A stretch of 25,537 nucleotides of DNA from positions 1-25,537 of the IMG/VR virus record IMGVR_UViG_3300010368_000096; one strand, given 5' to 3'. A model generated the notes under the pieces. That model made no database searches. It saw nothing but the letters and a program-made list of their open reading frames with translations, and was not told the origin of the DNA. The stretch comes from a virus. Positions 6,119 through 13,148 of this stretch are shown piece after piece. Position 1 is the stretch's first letter, and the number at the start of each line of letters is the position of its first letter. The position numbers were made by a program, and so were the translations under genes.

Positions 6119-7356
6119 TGATAGAAGCTGCAGAAGTAGTTTCAGTATCGTATAAAGACGATAGTATTGAAGGACTATATCAATTAAGATGTAGACTTCT
6201 TTCTGATCGTAATGCAATTAGTAAAGATTATGCTCCAATAGTTGCAAGACCAATTAATTCTTCATTTAAACAACCACCACTCAAAGGTGAAGTTGTATTA
6301 TTACTAAAAGGTCCTTCTAACATATCTAGTAAGAATTTAGTAATTCCTGAGTGGTATTATTTACAACCACTAAACATACAATCATCAATACATCACAATG
6401 CATTACCATCTATAGGTTCTGTAGAATCTAAATCAACACAAGGTTCCAAATCAACAACAGCAAATTACCAACAAACACAAGCTGGAAATCCTGATAGAAA
6501 TGGAGAAAGTGAACAACAAGACTTAGGAACATTCCAAGATAATGATGAGATACGACCATTACAACCATACGAAGGTGATGTGTTAGTTGAGGGTCGGTTT
6601 GGACAATCCATAAGATTTGGTAGTACAATTGATGATGACAGTGAAAAATATTCAACAGAAACACATTGGGAAAAAACTAAAGGTAGGTTAGGTGACCCAA
6701 TTACTATTATACGTAATGGACAGAAAACAGAATTTTTAATAAAACCGGATAGTAATCATTTTATTAATGAGAACATAAATTTTGACGATAGTTCTATATA
6801 TTTCACATCAACACAAGAAATTCCATTAGCAAAAGCAAGTGGAGATACAATTGCTTTAGATTCATTAGGTTTAACTAAAAGTACATTTGATGGTAAACAA
6901 TTACTATTATCGTCTGATAGAATTGTACTTAACTCACGAGAAAAGGATACACTAATATTTGCCGGTGGTGGTATTGGATTAAGTAGTCCACAAGGTATTA
7001 CCTTTGATAGTAGTGGTAAGGGAATTAATATGGCAGGAAGTGTTATTAACTTAGGTTCTAATGCTAAGGAAGATGGTGAACCTGCAGTATTGGGTGAAAC
7101 ACTTAATGAACGATTAGATGCAATGGCAGATACAATTGCTCAATTAGCAGATGCGTGTGGTGCCTTAACAGTTGGGACAGGTACCGGACCATCAACACCT
7201 CCAATTAATTTAGCTGATTTTAATAAAATATCTAAGACAGACGTAACAAAATTAAAACAAAAACATCCAGATGTAAAATCGAAATATGTCTACTTAAAGA
7301 AGGAAAAAGATTATAATTCGATTCCGACGGCAGATACTCCTAAAAAGAACCGTTAA
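6118..7356 (+). CDS. Baseplate hub/spike protein, gp5-like, 412 aa
   Basis: Probably forms the central spike beneath the tail tube. Residues 1-95 begin with a beta-rich segment (QLRCRLLSD, then PPLKGEVVLLLKGPSN and PEWYYLQPLNIQSS) that looks like an OB-fold. A low-complexity Ser/Thr/Gln linker (about 100-140) follows, then a second beta domain with EGDVLVEGRFGQSIRFGS (about 155-172) and GDPITIIRNGQ (192-202), a pattern I associate with baseplate hub proteins of T4-like marine phages. Residues about 260-325 have short repeating strands (SDRIVLNS, DTLIFAGGGIGLSS) like the beta-helical end of gp5/VgrG spikes. Unlike T4 gp5 (575 residues), no lysozyme domain is present. The end is Lys/Pro-rich. 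Confidence 0.65.
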   Translation: MIEAAEVVSVSYKDDSIEGLYQLRCRLLSDRNAISKDYAPIVARPINSSFKQPPLKGEVVLLLKGPSNISSKNLVIPEWYYLQPLNIQSSIHHNALPSIGSVESKSTQGSKSTTANYQQTQAGNPDRNGESEQQDLGTFQDNDEIRPLQPYEGDVLVEGRFGQSIRFGSTIDDDSEKYSTETHWEKTKGRLGDPITIIRNGQKTEFLIKPDSNHFINENINFDDSSIYFTSTQEIPLAKASGDTIALDSLGLTKSTFDGKQLLLSSDRIVLNSREKDTLIFAGGGIGLSSPQGITFDSSGKGINMAGSVINLGSNAKEDGEPAVLGETLNERLDAMADTIAQLADACGALTVGTGTGPSTPPINLADFNKISKTDVTKLKQKHPDVKSKYVYLKKEKDYNSIPTADTPKKNR

Positions 7357-7370
7357 TTTCCATTTTTTTA

Positions 7371-7379
7371 TATTTATTA
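7371..7379 (+). promoter_or_regulatory. TATTTATTA motif with overlapping dyad
   Basis: TATTTATTA lies 31 bases before the ATG at 7411, in a 54-base gap after the gp5-like gene and just behind a T-run (ATTTTTTTA). It overlaps a perfect inverted repeat, TTATTAC-AAAA-GTAATAA (7374-7391). Candidate late promoter; the dyad could be an operator or an RNA hairpin in read-through transcripts. Confidence 0.4.
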
Positions 7380-7410
7380 CAAAAGTAATAACATTAAACA
7401 CTATAACGAT

Positions 7411-7962
7411 ATGGATGCAAAAACATTAGCAAAAATTATACAATTAGTCGTAAAGGAAGAAGTAACGAAAATTGTGAAGAAAGAGATGACTATTCTTAAG
7501 AAAGAAGTTATCACCGAAATTAGAAAAACAACTCCAAAACAGAGAATTGTAGAAACAAGTCCTACACCAAGTAACCTTGATGACATTGTTAGTAATGTAC
7601 TAGCAGATGAAAGACGACAACCTACAACTAAAAAAAACAATTCAGGTGGTACAACCGCAATTGAAGATATTTTAAACGAAACAAAGGGTTTTAACCAACG
7701 TGAGGAGTATGACGAATACCCAACAATGGGTAAACCAATGCAAGCATCTGATGCACCTGGTGTTGGTAATTATCGAGATATGATGTCAAGGGAAATGGGT
7801 ATTCCACAACCAGGACAAGGTAAAACAACAGCACAAGAAATGTTACCGGACACGGATATAAATGGAAGACCTATGAACAAAGCGTCAATACCAGATCCCG
7901 TAGCAAAAGCATTAACACGTGATTATAGTGACTTAATGAAAAAAATGAATTTAAAAAAGTAA
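7411..7962 (+). CDS. Hypothetical tail-block protein, 183 aa
   Basis: Unrecognised. The first 40 residues are a strongly amphipathic, Lys/Glu/Ile-rich helix (AKIIQLVVKEEVTKIVKKEM and onward), a likely coiled coil or oligomerisation helix. The middle is polar, Pro/Gly/Asn-rich and probably disordered (about 45-150, with repeated Met-Gly-x-Pro segments such as PTMGKPMQ and EMGIPQPG). A short helical C-terminal motif (VAKALTRDYSDLMKKMNLKK) closes it. This layout, two interaction helices joined by a flexible linker, fits a small scaffold or assembly chaperone. Its placement between the spike and gp25 genes suggests a baseplate role, but that is inference. Confidence 0.65.
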   Translation: MDAKTLAKIIQLVVKEEVTKIVKKEMTILKKEVITEIRKTTPKQRIVETSPTPSNLDDIVSNVLADERRQPTTKKNNSGGTTAIEDILNETKGFNQREEYDEYPTMGKPMQASDAPGVGNYRDMMSREMGIPQPGQGKTTAQEMLPDTDINGRPMNKASIPDPVAKALTRDYSDLMKKMNLKK

Positions 7963-7974
7963 GGAATTAATTAG

Positions 7975-8439
7975 ATGGCTAGGCAACGAGAAGAATTTAG
8001 ATTTAACCCGATTGATGTTGATAATGATACAGCTGTTGGTATTGGGTTACCATTTAGTGGTAAATCAGGTTTCTTCCATCTTAATTATACAACAACAGAC
8101 CAAGCAGTTTCCAATTTAAAAAATTTAATATTAACACGTAAAGGTGAACGATACATGCAACCTCAATTTGGTTGGAGTGGTTGGGATTTACTATTTGATC
8201 AGAATACACCCGATTTAATTGATAAATTAAAGATTTCTATTAACACTGATATTGAATTTTGGTTACCTTACATTATAATCGACCAAGTTAATATCAAACG
8301 TAAACTAGATGGTGAACCTGGACAAGTTGGTCATGGAATTACAATATCAGTAAACATATCAATAGAACCAAGTTTAGCAAATAGGGTAATAACAATTGAA
8401 TTATCCGAAACAGGTGGTGTAACAGTACAAGAAGGATAA
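7975..8439 (+). CDS. 25: Baseplate wedge protein gp25 (GPW/gp25 family), 154 aa
   Basis: Member of the GPW/gp25 family found in contractile tails, phage-like tailocins and type VI secretion systems, where it forms the core of the wedge and links to the sheath. The hallmark is residues about 45-64: AVSNLKNLILTRKGERYMQP, followed by QFGWSGWDLLFDQ; the Leu-Leu/Ile-x-Thr-x-x-Gly-Glu-Arg-x-x-x-x-x-Phe-Gly pattern is diagnostic. The remainder contains the expected helix (PDLIDKLKISINTDIEFWLP) and beta strands (VNIKR, ITISVNISIE). T4 gp25 is 132 residues, so the length is normal with a slightly longer N-terminus. A TAAGGAA ribosome site precedes the ATG. The gp6-like partner lies 0.7 kb downstream, as expected for a baseplate cluster. 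Confidence 0.9.
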   Translation: MARQREEFRFNPIDVDNDTAVGIGLPFSGKSGFFHLNYTTTDQAVSNLKNLILTRKGERYMQPQFGWSGWDLLFDQNTPDLIDKLKISINTDIEFWLPYIIIDQVNIKRKLDGEPGQVGHGITISVNISIEPSLANRVITIELSETGGVTVQEG

Positions 8440-8441
8440 AT

Positions 8442-8747
8442 ATGAAATTAAGAGATTTATTAAACGAGGGGTACAGTAGTCAAACAAAACTACAAACATT
8501 AACTCCCAAGATTCAAAAACTGATAGACGGATTAATCAAATCATTCTCAGATTTTAATATTACAGTTGCTGATAATTATAAATGGTTACGCCGAGACGAC
8601 TTACGGGGAACATATACATTAAGTATAAGTGACAAGAGTACGTTTGGTAATCCAATTAATCCGGATAAGGCCAGATTAAAGAAATTAAACATACTTGTTA
8701 AAAAAATACAAGATTTATCGTACACGGAAGCTAAGAATAAAAAATGA
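8442..8747 (+). CDS. Hypothetical protein, 101 aa
   Basis: Unrecognised. It begins MKLRDLLNEG, an N-terminal helix that I have seen on various small proteins of T4-like marine phages; its meaning is unclear. The centre is alpha/beta (KIQKLIDGLIKSFSDFNITVADNYKW, in part; then GTYTLSISD), and the end is helical and Lys-rich. It starts 2 bases after gp25, so it is probably translated with it, and ends in an ATGA overlap with the nuclease-like gene. Confidence 0.65.
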   Translation: MKLRDLLNEGYSSQTKLQTLTPKIQKLIDGLIKSFSDFNITVADNYKWLRRDDLRGTYTLSISDKSTFGNPINPDKARLKKLNILVKKIQDLSYTEAKNKK

Positions 8748-9112
8748 AACCATTACCAACAAATATAAAGAAGAACACAAAAAATATGAGATTAGCTGCA
8801 ATAAAACGGATAGAACGTACCGTATATAATGGTGGACAAATGTCACCAAATTATAACCCAAATTCTATTCCAATATTAGAAGCCAAAGCATTAGAATTTG
8901 GAATAACCGATTTACAACATGCTGAGAACGGTGGTGAATTTTATATTAAAGATTTGGGTTATTGGGTAGATGGGTACAGTAAAGAGAAAAACATTGTATT
9001 TGAATATGATGAAAAACATCACAAATACGTTAAAGAAAAAGATGCTAAACGACAAAAAATAATTGAAGAACATCTTAATTGTATATTTATAAGAATAATG
9101 GAGGAAGTATAA
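8744..9112 (+). CDS. Probable endonuclease of Vsr/PD-(D/E)XK-like fold, 122 aa
   Basis: Residues about 70-118 carry the pattern LGYWVDGYSKEKNIVFEYDE, then KHHKYVKEKDAKRQKIIEEHL and FIRI. An Asp in a strand (WVDGY), a second acidic strand (VFEYDEKHH), a downstream Asp-x-x-Arg-Gln-Lys helix and a final beta strand are the order of the Vsr-like/PD-(D/E)XK nuclease core, also seen in free-standing phage homing nucleases. The N-terminal 40 residues are basic and may bind DNA. It is inserted between gp25 and gp6, two genes that are usually close neighbours, and overlaps both flanking genes (ATGA and TAATG). A homing endonuclease or a nuclease recruited for another DNA task are both possible; DNA cleavage itself is inferred. 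Confidence 0.6.
   Translation: MKPLPTNIKKNTKNMRLAAIKRIERTVYNGGQMSPNYNPNSIPILEAKALEFGITDLQHAENGGEFYIKDLGYWVDGYSKEKNIVFEYDEKHHKYVKEKDAKRQKIIEEHLNCIFIRIMEEV
9084..9092 (+). promoter_or_regulatory. TATTTATAA motif, candidate late promoter for gp6
   Basis: TATTTATAA lies inside the last codons of the nuclease-like gene and ends 19 bases before the gp6 start. A promoter here would start RNA near 9097, leaving a 15-base leader that retains the strong GGAGGAAG ribosome site (9100-9107). It would allow gp6 to be transcribed independently of the nuclease gene. Confidence 0.35.
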
Positions 9113-10992
9113 TGGGTGAATTAATACGCAAGGACGTTTCGTACTTAGGAAGGGACTTTGGGGATTTACGTAAGAATCTAATAGATTTTAGTAAGAACTA
9201 CTTTCCACAGACATATACTGATTTTAACGAAGCTTCTCCTGGAATGATGTTTATTGAAATGTCAGCGTACGTAGGAGATGTATTAAGTTATTATACAGAT
9301 CATAATTTAAAAGAATCAATGTTAAGTCAAGCATCTGAAACTAAAAACATAATGGCACTTGCATCAACAATGGGGTACAGTGCTAATAATACAGTAAGTG
9401 CAACAGCTACATTAGATGTATTCCAAATATTACCTGCTAGAGGAACTGGAACTGATATAACACCCGATTGGTCATATGCTTTAATAATTAATGATAATAT
9501 GGTTGTAAAGTCTGATAATTCAAATGCTGAATTTAGAACAGTAGAACCAATTGACTTTGCGTTTTCAAGTAGTATGAGTCCAACAGAGGTAACTGTTTAT
9601 TCAGTTAATAATACAACAGGTGAACCTGAGTGGTACCTACTTAAAAAACAAGTAAAAGCAGTTTCAGGAAAGATTACTACGGTTGATTATGATTTTGGTT
9701 CACCTAGGATATATGATAAAATAACAATTACAGATGAAAATCTAATCGAAATTATTGATATTGTTGATGCCGATAATAATAAATGGTATGAAGTTCCTTA
9801 CTTAGCTCAAGATACAATTTTTGAGTCAGTACAAAATATTGCTAAGAACGATCCCGAATTTGCTGGGTATCGTGATGAAGTACCATATCTATTAAAATTA
9901 CGTAAAACAGCTAAAAGATTTAAAACAGACTTTAAGGATAACAACAGATTAGAAATACAATTTGGTGCTGGAGTAAGTGAAGACTCCGATGAACTATTAA
10001 TACCTAATCCAGATTTAGTAGGTTCTGCATTACCAGGTCGAGACAGAGATATTGACTTTGGAATAGACCCGAGTAACTTTTTATATACACGTACCTATGG
10101 ATTAGCTCCTGCTAATACAACATTGACAGTTAGATATTCAACAGGTCAAGGTATTGGAGATAATGTTTCAGCGGGTGTATTGACAGACGTATCATCTGTT
10201 AGTATTATTTTAGATAGTGCTGGTTTAGATACAGCATTAGTTACACAGGTAAAACGTTCAGTTGCAACAACAAATCCACTTCCTGCAGGTGGTGGTGCTA
10301 GTAAAGAAACTGACGAACAAATTAGAAATAATGCAATGGCTAACTTTGCATCACAGAATAGAGCTGTAACTAAAGAAGATTACATAGTACGTGCATATAG
10401 TTTACCTGTACGATTTGGTAATATAGCAAAAGCTTATATAGTACAAGATGACCAATTATCATCAGCAGAAGCAGGTGGAAGAATATCTAACCCATTTGCA
10501 ATGAACTTATATTTATTAGGATTTGACGGAGCAACTAGATTGACACAATTAAATCCTGCAATAAAAGCAAATCTAAAAGAATACTTATCATCATACAGAT
10601 TATTAACGGATGGTATTAATATTAAAAATGCACATATTATTAATATTGGGATAGATTTTGAAATAGTACCATTACCAGATTACAATGCAAATGAAGTAGT
10701 GTTAAAATGTATGGCTAGATTAAAATCGATGTTTGATATTAAGAAATGGCAAATTAATCAACCAATATTATTATCAACTATATCAGTTGAATTAGATAAG
10801 ATTGAGGGTGTACAGACTGTTAAGAAAGTAGAATTGAATAACAAATTTGATACTAACGAAGGTTATTCGGGTAACATATATGACATAGAACAAGCAACAA
10901 AAGAGGGAGTTGTTTATCCATCATTAGACCCATCAATTTTTGAAGTAAAATATCTAGACAAAGACATAAGAGGACGTTCAACCGGACTATAA
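9112..10992 (+). CDS. 6: Baseplate wedge protein gp6 (baseplate J-like), 626 aa
   Basis: Core wedge protein that forms the inner ring of the baseplate and joins gp25 and gp7-type subunits. The N-terminal region (SYLGRDFGDLRKNLIDFSKN, about 9-28; then NEASPGMMFIEMSAYVGDVL, about 43-62, and a helix ending ASETKNIMALASTMGY) is typical of gp6 of T4-like phages. The baseplate_J-like core is seen at about 390-440 (KETDEQIRNNAMANFASQNR, TKEDYIVRAYS), followed by IVQDD and a C-terminal domain with IGIDFEIVP and LLSTISVELDKIEGVQTVKKVEL (509-580). Length is close to T4 gp6 (660). An in-frame ATG exists at 9079, but the ATG at 9112 has GGAGGAAG upstream and a TAATG overlap, so it is preferred. Confidence 0.88.
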   Translation: MGELIRKDVSYLGRDFGDLRKNLIDFSKNYFPQTYTDFNEASPGMMFIEMSAYVGDVLSYYTDHNLKESMLSQASETKNIMALASTMGYSANNTVSATATLDVFQILPARGTGTDITPDWSYALIINDNMVVKSDNSNAEFRTVEPIDFAFSSSMSPTEVTVYSVNNTTGEPEWYLLKKQVKAVSGKITTVDYDFGSPRIYDKITITDENLIEIIDIVDADNNKWYEVPYLAQDTIFESVQNIAKNDPEFAGYRDEVPYLLKLRKTAKRFKTDFKDNNRLEIQFGAGVSEDSDELLIPNPDLVGSALPGRDRDIDFGIDPSNFLYTRTYGLAPANTTLTVRYSTGQGIGDNVSAGVLTDVSSVSIILDSAGLDTALVTQVKRSVATTNPLPAGGGASKETDEQIRNNAMANFASQNRAVTKEDYIVRAYSLPVRFGNIAKAYIVQDDQLSSAEAGGRISNPFAMNLYLLGFDGATRLTQLNPAIKANLKEYLSSYRLLTDGINIKNAHIINIGIDFEIVPLPDYNANEVVLKCMARLKSMFDIKKWQINQPILLSTISVELDKIEGVQTVKKVELNNKFDTNEGYSGNIYDIEQATKEGVVYPSLDPSIFEVKYLDKDIRGRSTGL

Positions 10993-11006
10993 AAGGAAAT
11001 AATTAA

Positions 11007-13148
11007 ATGATTTATCAAATCTTTAGCAACAAGGATGCAACTATATACGAAGGAACAAGTTCTTTAAATACCGGACTTGACCAAATTCTTGAGCTGGAAC
11101 ACCACGTAAAAAGTGGTAGTATTAATTCAGTATCACGTATATTAACTCAATTTGATTTAACTGATGTTAGTGCAAGTATCGTTGATGGTACAATTACAAA
11201 TCCAAAATTTTATCTAGTATTAAGTGCAGTAGAAGGAACGGAAATCCCAATAGATTATACATTGGACGTACATGCAGTTTCTCAATCATGGGATATGGGT
11301 TTTGGTAGAAAATTCAATTTTCCAATTACAACAACAGATGTTACTTGGGTAAACAGAACAGATACAAGTGAATGGTTAACAAGTTCATTTGCACCTAATT
11401 CAACGGGTGCAAGTCAACTTACTGATGGTGGTGGTACTTGGTATATAAATTCAACAGCTTCTTATGGAGCTCCAATAACAATAACATCAATCAATAAGAA
11501 CGACAATTTCTACGTAACTTCATCAGCAGGAACAATTTATACATTTAGTATGTCTGGTTCAACTGAAACATCAAGTAGTTTTGTAAATGTAAATAAAGCA
11601 ACGGGGTCTATTGAAATTACAAATATATCACAAAACGATACTTTTATAGTTTCAGCTTCACTTAGTGCAAGTTTTGTAAATGTGGACAATCCATTTTTAT
11701 TTAACGATATAACAGCATCAAACGTTTATTACTTTAGTGGTGATGGAACATTACTTGGAACACCGTCAAACATATCATATTTATCCGAAGGAATTTCAGA
11801 AGGAGATCAATTTATTATTTCAGATGGGTCAATATATACATTCATAGCAGCAGATTTACCTGTTCCAGCAGATGTACCAACATCAAATGTATATTATTTT
11901 CCAATGTCGGAATCAGCAGTTAATAGTGCAATTGCTTCAATGTCAATTGAGATAAATAATGTAACATCATTAAATGTAACATCTTCGTTTAGTGGTTCTA
12001 TATTACAACTTTCATCAAGTATTCCTGGAGTTGTTGGGAATGAATATACATTTAATACAGTTGCTTTTAGTGGTGGAACGGATGGAGAAGTACAAGCATT
12101 ATCGGATAAGATTAACAGTATAGACGGTATTGAATATTCATTAGTAACAAGTGCAAGTATAATAAGTTTAACAGCAAGTTTAGCTGGTACTGATGCTAAC
12201 ACATATACGTTCACTAGTGGTTCAACAGTAACGACATTATCAGGTGGAACGATATTAACTACAATATCATCATCATTTACATTAGCAACAGACAACACAA
12301 CGTCTAACCTATATTATTTTATAACAGGTTCAACACTTAGTGATTCAGTAAGTGTATTGACTAATAAAATAGACGAAGTAACTACCTTTATAAATGTAAC
12401 ATCGTCCGATGATATATTATACATAACAGGTTCGGGACATGCAAACGATCAATTACAAGTTGGATTCCAATCGGGAAGTACAAATACATTACTAACGGTG
12501 CCGGTAGAGAAATACGAATTAATAGGTTCTGAAAGATTTAATTTTACAGACCCAGATACTAGAATAGATGTTAGTAATATCGTTAACGATTGGATATATG
12601 GTAATATTAAAAATGATGGATTCATTATAAAACGACCAGATACAGCAGAAGGAAATGGAACTTCGTTAGGAAATATTAAATTCTTTTCACAAGATACACA
12701 CACAATATACATTCCTAAATTACAAGTGGCTTGGGATAATCACGAATTTAATACAGGTAATTTATCAGCACTTGATGCAGAAAGTAAAGTATTATATGTA
12801 TCTGGTTTAAAGAAACGTATTAAGACAGATAGTAAAGTTAGAATGAGAGTACGTGGTAGATCAAAATATCCACAGAGAACATTTGCTACATCATCTGCAT
12901 ATTTAGATATAAACTATTTACCAGAAACTACGTATTATGCTGTAAAGGATACAGTTACAGAAGATTACATTATACCGTTTGACGATAACTATACAATATT
13001 AAGTTGCGATGAAGAAGGTAACTATCTTGATCTTTGGACAGCAGGATTTTTACCGGAACGTTATTATAAGTTAGTATTTAAAGTAATATCTGCAGATGGT
13101 ACAGAAGAATACTTTGATGATAGTAATTATTTTAAAGTGGTTAGATAA
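11007..13148 (+). CDS. Baseplate/tail structural protein with DNRLRE-like fold and repeat insertion, 713 aa
   Basis: The first 140 residues (KDATIYEGTSSLNTGLDQIL at 9-28; later SRILTQFDLTDV) resemble DNRLRE-type carbohydrate/adhesion-associated beta domains: a D/E-rich start, an Asn-Thr-Gly turn and a hydrophobic beta core. The same fold appears to resume at about 509 (RIDVSNIVNDWIYGNIKNDG, then GNIKFFSQDTHTIYIPKLQV), where homologs that I recall pass almost directly from a Gly-Gly-Thr-Trp-Tyr motif (about 141-147) into this region. Between them lie about 360 Ser/Thr-rich residues of beta repeats. The C-terminal domain (RMRVRGRSKYPQRT, ISADGTEEYF) is basic then acidic. It follows gp6 by 14 bases with an AAAGGAAA ribosome site. 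A wedge-attached or fibre-connecting role is probable. Confidence 0.65.
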   Translation: MIYQIFSNKDATIYEGTSSLNTGLDQILELEHHVKSGSINSVSRILTQFDLTDVSASIVDGTITNPKFYLVLSAVEGTEIPIDYTLDVHAVSQSWDMGFGRKFNFPITTTDVTWVNRTDTSEWLTSSFAPNSTGASQLTDGGGTWYINSTASYGAPITITSINKNDNFYVTSSAGTIYTFSMSGSTETSSSFVNVNKATGSIEITNISQNDTFIVSASLSASFVNVDNPFLFNDITASNVYYFSGDGTLLGTPSNISYLSEGISEGDQFIISDGSIYTFIAADLPVPADVPTSNVYYFPMSESAVNSAIASMSIEINNVTSLNVTSSFSGSILQLSSSIPGVVGNEYTFNTVAFSGGTDGEVQALSDKINSIDGIEYSLVTSASIISLTASLAGTDANTYTFTSGSTVTTLSGGTILTTISSSFTLATDNTTSNLYYFITGSTLSDSVSVLTNKIDEVTTFINVTSSDDILYITGSGHANDQLQVGFQSGSTNTLLTVPVEKYELIGSERFNFTDPDTRIDVSNIVNDWIYGNIKNDGFIIKRPDTAEGNGTSLGNIKFFSQDTHTIYIPKLQVAWDNHEFNTGNLSALDAESKVLYVSGLKKRIKTDSKVRMRVRGRSKYPQRTFATSSAYLDINYLPETTYYAVKDTVTEDYIIPFDDNYTILSCDEEGNYLDLWTAGFLPERYYKLVFKVISADGTEEYFDDSNYFKVVR
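11439..12530 (+). repeat. Coding repeat region: Ser/Thr-rich beta-repeat insertion
   Basis: Covers residues about 145-508 of the 713-aa protein. Two repeat types are visible. Type 1 has an I-x-x-x-D-x-F/Y-x-V/I-x-S core (INKNDNFYVTSS, ISQNDTFIVSAS, ISEGDQFIISDG), two copies followed by IYTF. Type 2, about 60-70 residues, combines SNVYYF or SNLYYF, a stretch with LSDKIN or LTNKID, a strand pair and NEYTF or NTYTF, ending in SGGT (around residues 292-505). Repeats are diverged at the DNA level. They probably form stacked beta domains projecting from the baseplate. Confidence 0.55.

Noticed and set aside
8436-8442. ATAAATA, core of the canonical T4 late promoter, at the gp25 stop
   Set aside because: It overlaps the stop and start codons with no room for a transcript start; one chance occurrence is expected in such DNA.
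11894-12298. Minus-strand open frame of 134 codons (and other minus-strand frames at 2251, 7401, 12449, 24366)
   Set aside because: They are shadows of clearly coding plus-strand genes, with low-complexity Ser/Val/Leu products and no sensible ribosome sites.
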